Source: Pseudomonas viridiflava (GTDB taxonomy: Bacteria > Pseudomonadota > Gammaproteobacteria > Pseudomonadales > Pseudomonadaceae). From it: 64,000 bases of DNA. The notes beneath the pieces are model-generated. The model was not told the DNA's origin. It ran no database searches and worked only from the letters and a program-made list of their open reading frames with translations. Every line of letters begins with the position of its first letter. Positions within the stretch are counted from its first letter, which is position 1. The DNA lies in contig NZ_UWFA01000500.1 in NCBI RefSeq assembly GCF_900601905.1, forward strand, positions 124,001 through 188,000. Reading direction: 5' to 3'. The position numbers and the translations under genes were made by a program. This document shows positions 1 to 8,313 of the stretch, piece by piece.

Positions 1-609
1 GGGGCGTGCGGTCAGGTCCATGAGGCGCTGGCGATCAAGGGTCACGCTCGGGTGTTTGAGGAACACATTGAGCAAGCGGCTTTCGGCAGTGCTGAGTTGC
101 ACCTGGGTGCTGTCGGCTCGAACCAGCATGTCAGTGGCGGTCATGAAGCTCAGGCCAGCGAAGTCATAACGCAGCATAGCGACGGCGGGTTCGCTGTCAG
201 TGAATGTGGTTTCCGGCTGGGGCGCAACTCCTCGACGACGCAGCACGCTGTTGATGCGCGCCACCAGTTCCCGAGGTTCGAAAGGCTTGGTCACGTAATC
301 ATCCGCACCCAGATCCAGCCCGCGCACCCGGTCCGCCGAGGCATCCCGAGCCGTTAGCAGGATCACCGGGAGATTCGAACGCCGATGCAGCTGGCTGCAC
401 AGGTCAAAGCCATTGCCGTCGGGCAGCATCACGTCCAGCACCACCACATCGAACGATTGCTGCTTGAGCAACTGCCACATCCCGGCCGCATCCTCGGCGG
501 TGCGCACGTTGAACGAATGCCGACGCAGATACACCGCCAACGGGTCGCGGATCTTGCGATGGTCGTCGACGATGAGGATGCGAGGGGGGAGGTGGGTTGG
601 ATCAAGCAT
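1..609 (-). CDS. OmpR-family response regulator (C-terminus cut by window edge)
   Basis: Read from the ATG whose complement lies at 607-609; 203 codons are visible and the reading frame runs off the left edge. The N-terminal receiver domain has the acidic pair (VDD, residues 14-16), the phospho-acceptor Asp in VLDVMLPDG and the lysine in YVTKPF, which is a complete phosphorylation site. After residue 150 a winged-helix DNA-binding domain begins (STAESRLLNVFLKHP) and is truncated. It is a two-component transcription regulator; the partner kinase is presumably beyond the left edge. The signal it answers cannot be told. The divergent neighbour is a cation/proton antiporter, but no regulatory link is visible. 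Confidence 0.9.
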   Translation of the reverse strand, partial: MLDPTHLPPRILIVDDHRKIRDPLAVYLRRHSFNVRTAEDAAGMWQLLKQQSFDVVVLDVMLPDGNGFDLCSQLHRRSNLPVILLTARDASADRVRGLDLGADDYVTKPFEPRELVARINSVLRRRGVAPQPETTFTDSEPAVAMLRYDFAGLSFMTATDMLVRADSTQVQLSTAESRLLNVFLKHPSVTLDRQRLMDLTARP

Positions 610-955
610 CAAGTGAAGCCCGGTTATGCAGATTGCGCGGGATGGACCTGTGGGAGCGAGCTTGCTCGCGAAGAGGCCAGTGTTCACGAGCGATATTTCG
701 AGTCTGAAACATCGCCTTCGCAAGCAAGCTTGCTCCCACAGCGGCACCATACGCCTGCTGCATCTGCGGATGATTCCCATTAACGAACGGCGATAATAGC
801 TGATTGCCGCCTTCAGGCACAGATTTGCAACGCCCGCGCCTCGCTGCGGTCAATGCGTGTCCCGGCGATTGCAGAGAAATATGTGTCTGGTTGCGTCAGC
901 AGCCCATCAAACCTTTGCCCTGGGCACGCTTCGAATCGCAATAACAGGATTACCA
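610..955. other. Intergenic region with one REPIN
   Basis: This 346-bp gap separates the divergent response regulator and antiporter genes. Apart from the REP pair at 648-741 I see no gene or convincing promoter hexamers. Open frames here are shadows or lack ribosome binding sites. Confidence 0.6.
648..741. repeat. REPIN (inverted pair of REP palindromes)
   Basis: The left arm reads CTGTGGGAGCGAGCTTGCTC and the right arm is its inverse with changed bases (GCAAGCAAGCTTGCTCCCAC). Each arm can fold as a small hairpin and the two arms pair over about 25 bp. It is the first of many related elements in this window. Confidence 0.9.
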
Positions 956-2215
956 ATGCTTGAACTCGCTGCTGGTTTCATCTGCCTCACTTCGCTGCTT
1001 ACTTATGTGAATTTCCGTTTCGTCGGCCTGCCGCCCACCATTGGCGTGATGGTCACTGCGCTGATGTTTTCCCTGATCCTGCAAGGCCTGAGCTTCATTG
1101 GCTTTCCGGGCCTGGAAGAGCGCGTGCAACAGCTGATCGGCCAGATCGATTTCGGCGATCTGCTGATGAACTGGATGCTGTCGTTCCTGCTGTTTGCGGG
1201 CGCCTTGCACGTCAACCTGTCCGACCTGAAAAGCTACCGCTGGCCCATCGGCCTGCTGGCAACCTTCGGTGTCTTGATCGCCACCACGGTGATCGGCGCG
1301 CTGGCGTACTGGATTTTTGGCCTGTTCGGCTGGCACGTGAGCTTCCTGTACTGCCTGCTGTTCGGTGCTCTGATTTCACCGACCGACCCGATTGCCGTGC
1401 TGGGTGTGCTGCGTACCGCCAACGCCAGCAAGCCGCTGAAGACCACCATCGTCGGTGAGTCGCTGTTCAACGACGGCACGGCGGTGGTGGTGTTCACCGT
1501 GCTGCTGGGGATCGCGCAACTGGGCGAAACCCCGACCGTGGGCGAGACAGCGATGCTGTTTGTCCACGAAGCCATTGGGGGTGTGCTGTTCGGCGGCCTG
1601 ATTGGCTATGCGGTGTACTTGATGATCAAGAGCATCGAGCAGTACCAGATCGAAGTCATGCTGACCCTGGCGCTGGTGATCGGCGGTTCGGCGATGTCCA
1701 CCGAGCTGCATGTGTCGGGCCCGATTGCCATGGTGGTCGCCGGTCTGATCATCGGCAACCTGGGCCGCAACCTGGCGATGAATGACATGACCCGTCGCTA
1801 CATGGACGGTTTCTGGGAATTGCTCGATGACATGCTCAACGCGCTGCTGTTTGCGCTGATCGGCATGGAGCTGCTGCTGTTGCCGTTCTCCTGGTCACAC
1901 TTGCTGGCGGCCGGCCTGTTGGCGGTGGCGATCCTGCTGTCGCGATTTGTCACGGTGGCTCCGGCGATTCTGCTGCTACGTCGCTGGCGCACCGTGCCCA
2001 AAGGCACCATCCGCATTCTGACCTGGGGCGGCTTGCGCGGCGGTGTTTCGGTAGCGCTGGCCCTGGCCTTGCCATTGGGCCCGGAACGCGATTTGCTGCT
2101 GAGCATCACTTACATCGTGGTGCTGTCGTCGATCCTGTTGCAGGGCTTGAGCATCGGCAAGCTGGTCAAGGCAGTGACCCGCGACGAGCCGCAGGCGCTA
2201 AATACTGATCACTGA
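956..2215 (+). CDS. Na+/H+ antiporter, CPA1 (NhaP-like) family
   Basis: A 419-residue, strongly hydrophobic inner-membrane protein with about twelve helices. CPA1 signatures are visible: SPTDPIAVLGVLR in the ion-binding region and SLFNDGTAVVVF, which holds the conserved ND pair. These antiporters exchange cytoplasmic Na+ (or K+) for protons and serve pH and salt tolerance. The frame stays open back to 857, but the ATG at 956 is preferred: it is preceded by an ACAGGA ribosome site and starts directly with the first membrane helix. It stands alone, between a response regulator and a DeoR regulator. Ion specificity cannot be read from sequence. Confidence 0.88.
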   Translation: MLELAAGFICLTSLLTYVNFRFVGLPPTIGVMVTALMFSLILQGLSFIGFPGLEERVQQLIGQIDFGDLLMNWMLSFLLFAGALHVNLSDLKSYRWPIGLLATFGVLIATTVIGALAYWIFGLFGWHVSFLYCLLFGALISPTDPIAVLGVLRTANASKPLKTTIVGESLFNDGTAVVVFTVLLGIAQLGETPTVGETAMLFVHEAIGGVLFGGLIGYAVYLMIKSIEQYQIEVMLTLALVIGGSAMSTELHVSGPIAMVVAGLIIGNLGRNLAMNDMTRRYMDGFWELLDDMLNALLFALIGMELLLLPFSWSHLLAAGLLAVAILLSRFVTVAPAILLLRRWRTVPKGTIRILTWGGLRGGVSVALALALPLGPERDLLLSITYIVVLSSILLQGLSIGKLVKAVTRDEPQALNTDH

Positions 2216-2305
2216 CTCACGCCTGCTGCCATGCGTGGCTCGATTGGCTAAGATGCGACGACCGCTGGCGAGTGCTGGCGGTTTTATCGAGGCTTGGGAG
2301 CACGC

Positions 2306-3124
2306 ATGTCCAGCAAAGAGGAGATCGCCGTAACGGGCGGCACACCGATGATTCCTGACCAGCGTCGGGAGTTGATGCTGCGCCAGCTGCGCAAGCATCA
2401 GGTGCTCAGCGTGCATCAGTTGGTGGAGATGTTCGACTGCTCGCACATGACCATCCGCCGCGACATCGCTTTGTTGGAGCAGGAAGGTCGCGCCTATTCG
2501 GTGACCGGCGGCGTGCGCATCGCCAGCCAGCTGCACAGCGAACCCAGCCATCAGTCCAAAGCCGTGGTCGAGTTGCCGCAAAAGCAGGGCATGGCGCGAC
2601 TGGCTGCTGGCTTGTTGCACGATGACATGACGATTTACCTCGATGCGGGCACCAGCACTCTGGAGATCGTCCCGCACATTGCCGCGCTGTCGGGTATGAC
2701 CGTGATCACCAATGACTTCGGCATCGTCAGCGCTCTGGCCGACGCCAGCAATGTGGACGTGATCCACACTGGCGGCCTGCTTGATCACCCCAATCGCTCC
2801 TGTGTCGGCGGACTGGCCGCCGCCACTCTGCGCCAACTCGCCACCGACATTGCCTTTCTGTCCACCAGTTCATGGGACCTGCAGCGCGGCACCACCACGC
2901 CTTCCGCGCTGAAAGTCGAGGTCAAACAGGCCGCCATGCAGTCCGCCTCGCAAACCGTACTGGTGGCGACCAGTTCCAAATACGGCACTTTCGGCATGTA
3001 CAAAATCGCTGCGCTGGAGCAGTTCGACATCATCATCAGCGATGCGGCCCTTGCTGAAGCGGCGGCGGATGGCATCCGCAAGCATCGGGTCGAGTTGTTG
3101 CTGGCGCCGGTGGGGCAGCGCTGA
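2306..3124 (+). CDS. DeoR-family transcriptional regulator
   Basis: A 272-residue DeoR/GlpR-type repressor. The N-terminus has the helix-turn-helix (LSVHQLVEMFDCSHMTIRRD, about residues 35-54) followed by the family's EQEG..YSVTGG wing. The C-terminal effector domain has YLDAGTST and ITNDF motifs, which bind sugar phosphates in this family. The start is the ATG at 2306, six bases after GGGAG at 2296-2300; the TTG at 2294 is less likely. It lies upstream of and in the same direction as the tetronate genes that begin at 3877, so it is probably their regulator, releasing DNA when a phosphorylated intermediate accumulates. That role is inferred from position. Confidence 0.88.
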   Translation: MSSKEEIAVTGGTPMIPDQRRELMLRQLRKHQVLSVHQLVEMFDCSHMTIRRDIALLEQEGRAYSVTGGVRIASQLHSEPSHQSKAVVELPQKQGMARLAAGLLHDDMTIYLDAGTSTLEIVPHIAALSGMTVITNDFGIVSALADASNVDVIHTGGLLDHPNRSCVGGLAAATLRQLATDIAFLSTSSWDLQRGTTTPSALKVEVKQAAMQSASQTVLVATSSKYGTFGMYKIAALEQFDIIISDAALAEAAADGIRKHRVELLLAPVGQR

Positions 3125-3127
3125 GTC

Positions 3128-3415
3128 ATGCGTGTTCTGTTGTTGCTGGTTCTGGCTCTGCTGGGTTCGACTGCCCAGGCTTCAATGCGCTGCAACGGCG
3201 CGTTGATTGATGAAGGTGATTTGGCCGTGGAGGTCCTGCGCAAATGCGGCCCACCTGCCGAACGCCAGATAACCCCGCCTGCACTGGCCGCCAATGGCCA
3301 ACTCAAACACGGCGCCGTGACCGTTGAAACCTGGGTCTACGGCCCGGACAACGGCATGTACCGCAACCTGCGGTTCATTGATGGCCGGTTGATTGAGATC
3401 AAGAGCAAGAAGTAA
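3128..3415 (+). CDS. Secreted DUF2845 family protein
   Basis: A 95-residue protein with a signal peptide (cut near AQA-S, residues 17-19) and two cysteines in the mature part (MRCNGALIDEGD and LRKCGPP), which fit a disulfide. The pattern matches the DUF2845 family of small periplasmic proteins of unknown function. It begins three bases after the DeoR regulator stop, so the two are likely co-transcribed, but nothing ties it to sugar-acid metabolism. No enzyme motif is visible. Confidence 0.78.
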   Translation: MRVLLLLVLALLGSTAQASMRCNGALIDEGDLAVEVLRKCGPPAERQITPPALAANGQLKHGAVTVETWVYGPDNGMYRNLRFIDGRLIEIKSKK

Positions 3416-3431
3416 CAGCCATCTCGATCCA

Positions 3432-3514
3432 CTGTAGGAGCGAGCTTGCTCGCGATGCGGTTTGCCTGTCGATGAATTGTCGCCTGACCAGACGCCATCG
3501 CGAGCAAGCTCACT
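3432..3514. repeat. REPIN
   Basis: The left arm is CTGTAGGAGCGAGCTTGCTC and the right arm is CATCGCGAGCAAGCTCAC. The outer end of the right arm is eroded: it reads CTCACTTTC instead of CTCCTACAG. Confidence 0.85.
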
Positions 3515-3556
3515 TTCATCAAACACGAAATAAACTATCTGAATTGGAATGCTTTT

Positions 3557-3724
3557 CCGTAGGAGCTCATGTTTGCTGCGACAGCGCGGCGTCTGGACGA
3601 CGGGGAATCTCTTACAGATGATCCCCGAACTTGGTGAAATCCCCGCTTGCCGGCGAAGAACGATGACGCGGGGTGTTAGACAAACCGTTATCGCTGACCT
3701 CGTAACCTCGGTGAGCTCCTACGG
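3557..3724. repeat. 168-bp element bounded by a 13-bp perfect inverted repeat
   Basis: CCGTAGGAGCTCA at 3557-3569 is repeated in inverted form as TGAGCTCCTACGG at 3712-3724. The interior contains GCTTGCCGGCGAAGAACGAT, which resembles the body of other REPINs here. It is probably a decayed or variant REP-type element. Confidence 0.6.
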
Positions 3725-3743
3725 GATTCATGCGTCTGCTTTA

Positions 3744-3811
3744 TGTGAATCCATGTGAATATTAAAAACTACTTCACATTATTCGTTCACTGATTCACTA
3801 TCAGATTCACA
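3744..3811 (+). promoter_or_regulatory. Candidate operator array upstream of ltnD
   Basis: TGTGAA occurs at 3744-3749 and 3754-3759, exactly one helical turn apart. The inverse TTCAC(A) occurs at 3773-3778, 3786-3790, 3794-3798 and 3806-3811. Six half-sites in 68 bp of otherwise AT-rich DNA directly before the catabolic operon look like the binding region for the nearby DeoR regulator. The binding protein is inferred. Confidence 0.5.
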
Positions 3812-3876
3812 GATCAGAACAATTCCGACCGATTGCTGGCAATTCAAAGCATCGGCAACCATCCGAGGAAGACAGC

Positions 3877-4782
3877 ATGACTACCAAGAATGTCGGCGTA
3901 ATTGGCTTGGGTGCGATGGGGCTGGGCATTGCCCGCTCGTTGCTGCGCAGTGGTTTCAATGTGCACGCCTGCGATGTGCGCAGCAGTGTGACTGAGCAGT
4001 TCGCCACCGAAGGCGGCGTGGCTTGTGGCTCACCGGCTGAAATGGCCGCTGACTGTGATGTGATCATCACGGTCGTGGTCAACGCTGAGCAGACCGAAAC
4101 CGTATTGTTCGGTGAGAACGGTGCCATCGCGGCGCTGCGTCCCGGCAGTCTGGTGATCGGTTGCGCCACCGTCGCGCCGACCTTCGCAGTCGAACTGGGT
4201 CAGCGTCTAGTCGACCAGGGTCTGCTGTACCTTGATGCGCCCATCTCCGGCGGCGCGGCCAAAGCGGCAGCGGGCCAGATGACCATGATGACCTCCGGCC
4301 CGGCTGACGCTTACGCCAAGGCCGAAGACATCCTCAATGGCATGGCGGGCAAGGTGTATCGCCTGGGCGACGTTCATGGCCTGGGTTCGAAAGTCAAAAT
4401 CATCAATCAACTGCTGGCCGGTGTGCACATCGCTGCCAGTGCCGAAGCCATGGCGCTGGGCCTGCGTGAGGGTGTCGATGCCGACGCACTGTATGAAGTG
4501 ATCACTAACAGCGCCGGTAACTCGTGGATGTTCGAGAACCGCGTGCCGCACATCCTCAAGGCCGATTACACGCCGCTGTCGGCTGTGGATATCTTCGTCA
4601 AGGACCTGGGCCTGGTACTGGATACCGCCCGCAGCAGCAAATTCCCGCTGCCGCTGTCTGCCACTGCGCACCAGATGTTCATGCAGGCCTCCAGCGCCGG
4701 GTACGGTCGTGAAGACGACTCTGCCGTGATCAAGATTTTCCCGGGCATCGAACTGCCGAAAGCCAAGCCAGACCAAGCGTAA
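3877..4782 (+). CDS. ltnD: L-threonate dehydrogenase, 3-hydroxyisobutyrate dehydrogenase superfamily
   Basis: A 301-residue beta-hydroxyacid dehydrogenase. The N-terminal Rossmann fold has GLGAMG at residues 10-15, the substrate-binding DAPISGG motif is at 120-126, and the expected catalytic lysine is K174, followed by IINQ. In the tetronate pathway LtnD oxidises L-threonate at C2 to 2-oxo-tetronate with NAD+. The start follows GAGGAAG. It is the first gene of the operon with otnK (10-bp gap), otnC, a GntP permease and otnI, and this neighbourhood supports the specific name. Without it the gene could only be called a hydroxyacid dehydrogenase; D-threonate or erythronate could also be substrates. 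Confidence 0.85.
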   Translation: MTTKNVGVIGLGAMGLGIARSLLRSGFNVHACDVRSSVTEQFATEGGVACGSPAEMAADCDVIITVVVNAEQTETVLFGENGAIAALRPGSLVIGCATVAPTFAVELGQRLVDQGLLYLDAPISGGAAKAAAGQMTMMTSGPADAYAKAEDILNGMAGKVYRLGDVHGLGSKVKIINQLLAGVHIAASAEAMALGLREGVDADALYEVITNSAGNSWMFENRVPHILKADYTPLSAVDIFVKDLGLVLDTARSSKFPLPLSATAHQMFMQASSAGYGREDDSAVIKIFPGIELPKAKPDQA

Positions 4783-4792
4783 GGATGTCCCG

Positions 4793-6085
4793 ATGAGTAT
4801 TTCTCCTGTGCGCCCTTTGCTGGGCTGCATCGCCGACGACTTCACCGGCGCCACTGACCTGGCCAACATGCTGGTGCGCGGCGGTATGCGTACTGTGCAA
4901 AGCATCGGTATTCCAACGGCTGAAATGGCCGCAGGTCTGGACGCCGACGCTATCGTCATTGCGTTGAAATCGCGGACCACACCGGCCGCCGAAGCTGTCG
5001 CAGAGTCACTCGCGGCGCTGGAGTGGCTGCGCGAACGCGGCTGCGAGCAGATCTTCTTCAAATACTGCTCGACCTTCGACTCCACTGCTGCGGGCAACAT
5101 CGGCCAGGTCAGCGAAGCCTTGCTGGACACGCTCGGCAGCGACTTCACCCTGGCGTGCCCGGCCTTCCCGGAAAACGGCCGGACGATTTTCCGTGGGCAC
5201 CTGTTCGTGCAAGACCAGTTGCTCAGCGAATGCGGCATGCAGCACCACCCGTTGACGCCGATGATCGACGCCAATCTGGTGCGCGTCCTGCAATCGCAGA
5301 CCCAACAGAAAGTCGGCCTGCTGCGCTATGACAGCATCGCCAAAGGTGTTGAAGGCGTGCGCAGCAAGATTGCCGAGCTGCGCGCCGATGGCGTGAAAAT
5401 GGCGATTGCCGACGCACTGTCCGATGCCGATCTTTATACGCTGGGCGAAGCCTGCGCCGACTTGCCACTGCTGACCGGCGGTTCGGGGCTGGCCTTGGGC
5501 TTGCCGGGCAACTTCCGCAAGGCGGGCAAGCTGCGCGATATCGATGCGGCCCAGCTTGAGCCGGTTGCCGGTGGCGAAGTGGTGCTGGCCGGTAGCGCGT
5601 CAGTGGCAACCAACGGCCAGGTCGCGGCCTGGCTTGAGGCGAAACGGCCGGCCCTGCGCATTAATCCGCTGGAGCTGGCCGCTGGCCGCCCGGTGGTTGA
5701 GCAGGCGCTGGAATTTGCCCGCAAGGCTGGCGAAACGGTATTGATCTACGCCACCAGCTCGCCGGATGAAGTCAAAGCCGTGCAACAGCAACTCGGTGTC
5801 GAGCGTGCAGGCGCACTGGTTGAAGACGCCTTGGGCCAGATCGCCAAAGGCCTGCTGAATGCCGGTGTACGCCGCTTTGTAGTGGCAGGCGGTGAAACCT
5901 CCGGCGCTGTGGTTCAGGCATTGGGCGTGCAATTGCTGCAGATTGGCGCGCAGATCGATCCGGGCGTTCCGGCAACGGTCAGCAGCGGCGCGCAGCCATT
6001 GGCGTTGGCGCTCAAGTCCGGCAACTTCGGCGGCCGTGACTTCTTCGCCAAGGCGCTCAAGCAATTGGCCGGAGTGTCTGCATGA
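4793..6085 (+). CDS. otnK: 3-oxo-tetronate 4-kinase (four-carbon acid sugar kinase)
   Basis: A 430-residue member of the DUF1537 kinase family. The N-terminal domain begins with GCIADDFTGATDLANML, the family's substrate-binding signature. The C-terminal nucleotide-binding domain has VLAGSAS and VVAGGETSGAVV. The enzyme phosphorylates 3-oxo-tetronate at C4 with ATP. An AAGGATG ribosome site precedes it, and its last four bases (ATGA) overlap the start of otnC, which implies translational coupling. Length and order agree with known tetronate loci. Confidence 0.88.
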   Translation: MSISPVRPLLGCIADDFTGATDLANMLVRGGMRTVQSIGIPTAEMAAGLDADAIVIALKSRTTPAAEAVAESLAALEWLRERGCEQIFFKYCSTFDSTAAGNIGQVSEALLDTLGSDFTLACPAFPENGRTIFRGHLFVQDQLLSECGMQHHPLTPMIDANLVRVLQSQTQQKVGLLRYDSIAKGVEGVRSKIAELRADGVKMAIADALSDADLYTLGEACADLPLLTGGSGLALGLPGNFRKAGKLRDIDAAQLEPVAGGEVVLAGSASVATNGQVAAWLEAKRPALRINPLELAAGRPVVEQALEFARKAGETVLIYATSSPDEVKAVQQQLGVERAGALVEDALGQIAKGLLNAGVRRFVVAGGETSGAVVQALGVQLLQIGAQIDPGVPATVSSGAQPLALALKSGNFGGRDFFAKALKQLAGVSA

Positions 6086-6720
6086 GTGTTGAAAACAAAC
6101 TGCGCGAAGAAATCTGCGATATCGGCAGGCTGCTGTATGGACGCGGCTACACCGTGGGCAGCGCGGGCAATATCAGTGCGCGTCTCGATGGTGGCTGGCT
6201 GATCACGCCCACCGACGCGTGTCTGGGCCGCCTTGATCCGAGTGAAATCGCCAAGGTCAATCTGGCCGGTGAATGGGTCTCGGGCAGCAAGCCTTCCAAG
6301 ACCCTGGCTCTGCACCGTGAGGTCTACGACCGCAATCCGACGGTGGGCGGCGTGGTGCACACCCATTCCACGCATCTGGTGGCGTTGACCCTCGCGGGTG
6401 TCTGGCAGCAAGACAATATTCTGCCGCCGCTGACCCCTTATCAGGTGATGAAAGTCGGGCAGATTCCGCTGATCGGTTACGAGCGTCCCGGCTCGCCGAA
6501 GGTCGCCCAGCGCGTTGCACAACTGGCCAACAGTGTGCGCGGCGTGATGCTCGAACGGCTCGGCCCGGTGATCTGGGAAACGTCGGTTGCCAAGGCCGCG
6601 TACGCCCTTGAGGAACTGGAAGAGACCGCTCGCCTGTGGCTGATGACCCATCCCAAACCGGCTCCGCTCGACCAGGCATCCCTGGACGAGCTGCGTGAGG
6701 TGTTTGGCGCGAAGTGGTAG
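6082..6720 (+). CDS. otnC: 3-oxo-tetronate 4-phosphate decarboxylase (class II aldolase family)
   Basis: A 212-residue class II aldolase/adducin-fold protein. GNISAR (residues 30-34 region) is the phosphate-binding loop, and VVHTHSTH supplies the zinc-binding histidines H93 and H95. In this pathway it decarboxylates 3-oxo-tetronate 4-phosphate to dihydroxyacetone phosphate and CO2. The start overlaps the otnK stop by four bases. On sequence alone it could be mistaken for an L-fuculose-phosphate aldolase; the kinase neighbour decides the name. Confidence 0.86.
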   Translation: MSVENKLREEICDIGRLLYGRGYTVGSAGNISARLDGGWLITPTDACLGRLDPSEIAKVNLAGEWVSGSKPSKTLALHREVYDRNPTVGGVVHTHSTHLVALTLAGVWQQDNILPPLTPYQVMKVGQIPLIGYERPGSPKVAQRVAQLANSVRGVMLERLGPVIWETSVAKAAYALEELEETARLWLMTHPKPAPLDQASLDELREVFGAKW

Positions 6721-6834
6721 CGCCCGGTTTGAACCCCATGGTTTTGCTTGACGACAATTGATCGGGAGGCGCGCTCGCGACTCCCGGCAACCCCCGGCCA
6801 TGCCGGAAAACAATAACAACAGGACTCAAAAAGT

Positions 6835-8292
6835 ATGACGCCACTAATGCTTATGTTGATTGCCGGTGCGGGTATCGCGCTGCTGCTGTTCCTGGTCCTC
6901 AAATACAAGTTTCAGCCGTTCGTGGCGTTGATGCTGGTGAGCATCATCGTCGCTTTGGTCGCGGGCGTGAAGCCGGCTGATCTGGTGGCGACCATTGAAG
7001 GCGGCATGGGCAAAACCCTGGGCCACATCGCGATCATCATTGCCCTGGGCGCGATGATCGGACGCATCATCGAGTTGTCCGGTGGTGCCGAAGCGCTGGC
7101 GAAAACCCTGATCAAACGTTTCGGCAATCGACGCACGCCGCTGGCGCTGACCGTTGCCGGTTTCATCGTGGGCATTCCAGTCTTCTTCGAAGTCGGCGTG
7201 ATCATTCTGATGCCGCTGGCCTACGGCGTTGCCCGTGCGGCCCGTAAGCCGCTGCTGCTGTTCGCGCTACCGATGTGTGCGGCGTTGCTCGCCGTTCACG
7301 CGTTTCTGCCGCCGCATCCGGGTGCCGTCGCAGCAGCAGGCCAACTGGGTGCTGACCTGGGCCGCGTGCTGATGTTTGGTATCCCGATGGTTGCCGTGCT
7401 GAGCCTGATCGGTTACTTCATCGCTGGCCGTATGACCCGCAAGGTCTACCCGATGACCGACGATATCCGCGCCGAGGTTTATGGCCCGCATATCACCAAT
7501 GCCGACCTGCAGGCCTGGCATAACGGCGACTACAGCAACACCAGCGAAGCTGCACACGCCAACAAGCTCGGTCTGGAAGAAAGCGCCAGCAGCCTCGCCG
7601 CCTCGCTGCCACCAGCTCCTGCTCCAGGTTTCGGCCTGATCATCGCGCTGATCCTGCTGCCGATCGTGCTGATTCTGCTGGGTACGCTGGCGACCACCAT
7701 GCTGCCGACGGATTCCATGCTGCGCAGCATCCTGACCGTGCTTGGCGCGCCGTTGGTTGCCTTGCTGCTCGACACCTTGCTGTGCGCCTGGCTGCTGGGT
7801 TCGCGCCGCGGCTGGAGTCGTACTCAGGTGTCGGACGTGATCGGCTCGGCGCTGCCGGGTGTGGCGATGGTGATCCTGATCGCCGGTGCCGGTGGCGTGT
7901 TCGGTAAAGTGCTGGTCGATACCGGTATCGGCGCGGTGGTTTCCGAAGCGCTGCGTACTACTGGCCTGCCGGTTCTGGCCCTGGGCTTTCTGCTGACGCT
8001 GCTGTTGCGTGCGGTACAAGGTTCGACCACGGTTGCTCTGGTGACCACGGCCGGTATCCTCAGCCCACTGATCGCCACCTTGAACCTTACCCCCAACCAC
8101 CTGGCGCTGCTGTGTCTGGCCATGGGCGGTGGCGGTCTGGCAATGTCGCACATCAACGACGCCGGTTACTGGATGTTCACCAAGCTGGCCGGCCTGAACG
8201 TTGCCGACGGCCTGCGCACCTGGACCGTGCTGGTTACCATTCTGGGCACACTGGGGTTCCTCGCGACTCTGGTTATCTGGCCATTCGTCTGA
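6835..8292 (+). CDS. GntP-family sugar-acid permease
   Basis: A 485-residue inner-membrane protein with about twelve hydrophobic segments. Family-typical stretches include PVFFEVGVIILMPL, HAFLPPHPGAVAAAG and AVQGSTTVALVTTAG. GntP proteins import gluconate and related sugar acids with protons. A hydrophilic loop at about residues 205-255 separates the two halves. It sits between otnC (114-bp gap) and otnI, so it most likely imports threonate or erythronate. The substrate is inferred from the operon. Confidence 0.87.
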   Translation: MTPLMLMLIAGAGIALLLFLVLKYKFQPFVALMLVSIIVALVAGVKPADLVATIEGGMGKTLGHIAIIIALGAMIGRIIELSGGAEALAKTLIKRFGNRRTPLALTVAGFIVGIPVFFEVGVIILMPLAYGVARAARKPLLLFALPMCAALLAVHAFLPPHPGAVAAAGQLGADLGRVLMFGIPMVAVLSLIGYFIAGRMTRKVYPMTDDIRAEVYGPHITNADLQAWHNGDYSNTSEAAHANKLGLEESASSLAASLPPAPAPGFGLIIALILLPIVLILLGTLATTMLPTDSMLRSILTVLGAPLVALLLDTLLCAWLLGSRRGWSRTQVSDVIGSALPGVAMVILIAGAGGVFGKVLVDTGIGAVVSEALRTTGLPVLALGFLLTLLLRAVQGSTTVALVTTAGILSPLIATLNLTPNHLALLCLAMGGGGLAMSHINDAGYWMFTKLAGLNVADGLRTWTVLVTILGTLGFLATLVIWPFV

Positions 8293-8313
8293 TCTGAAAA
8301 GACTGGAGTTCAC

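Larger units (their letters stand above)
3416..3876. other. Intergenic region upstream of ltnD
   Basis: This 461-bp gap holds a REPIN (3432-3514), a 168-bp element bounded by a 13-bp inverted repeat (3557-3724), and an AT-rich stretch with repeated TGTGAA/TTCACA half-sites (3744-3811) just before ltnD. I see no gene. The short frame at 3549 lies within the repeat element and has no ribosome site. Confidence 0.7.
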
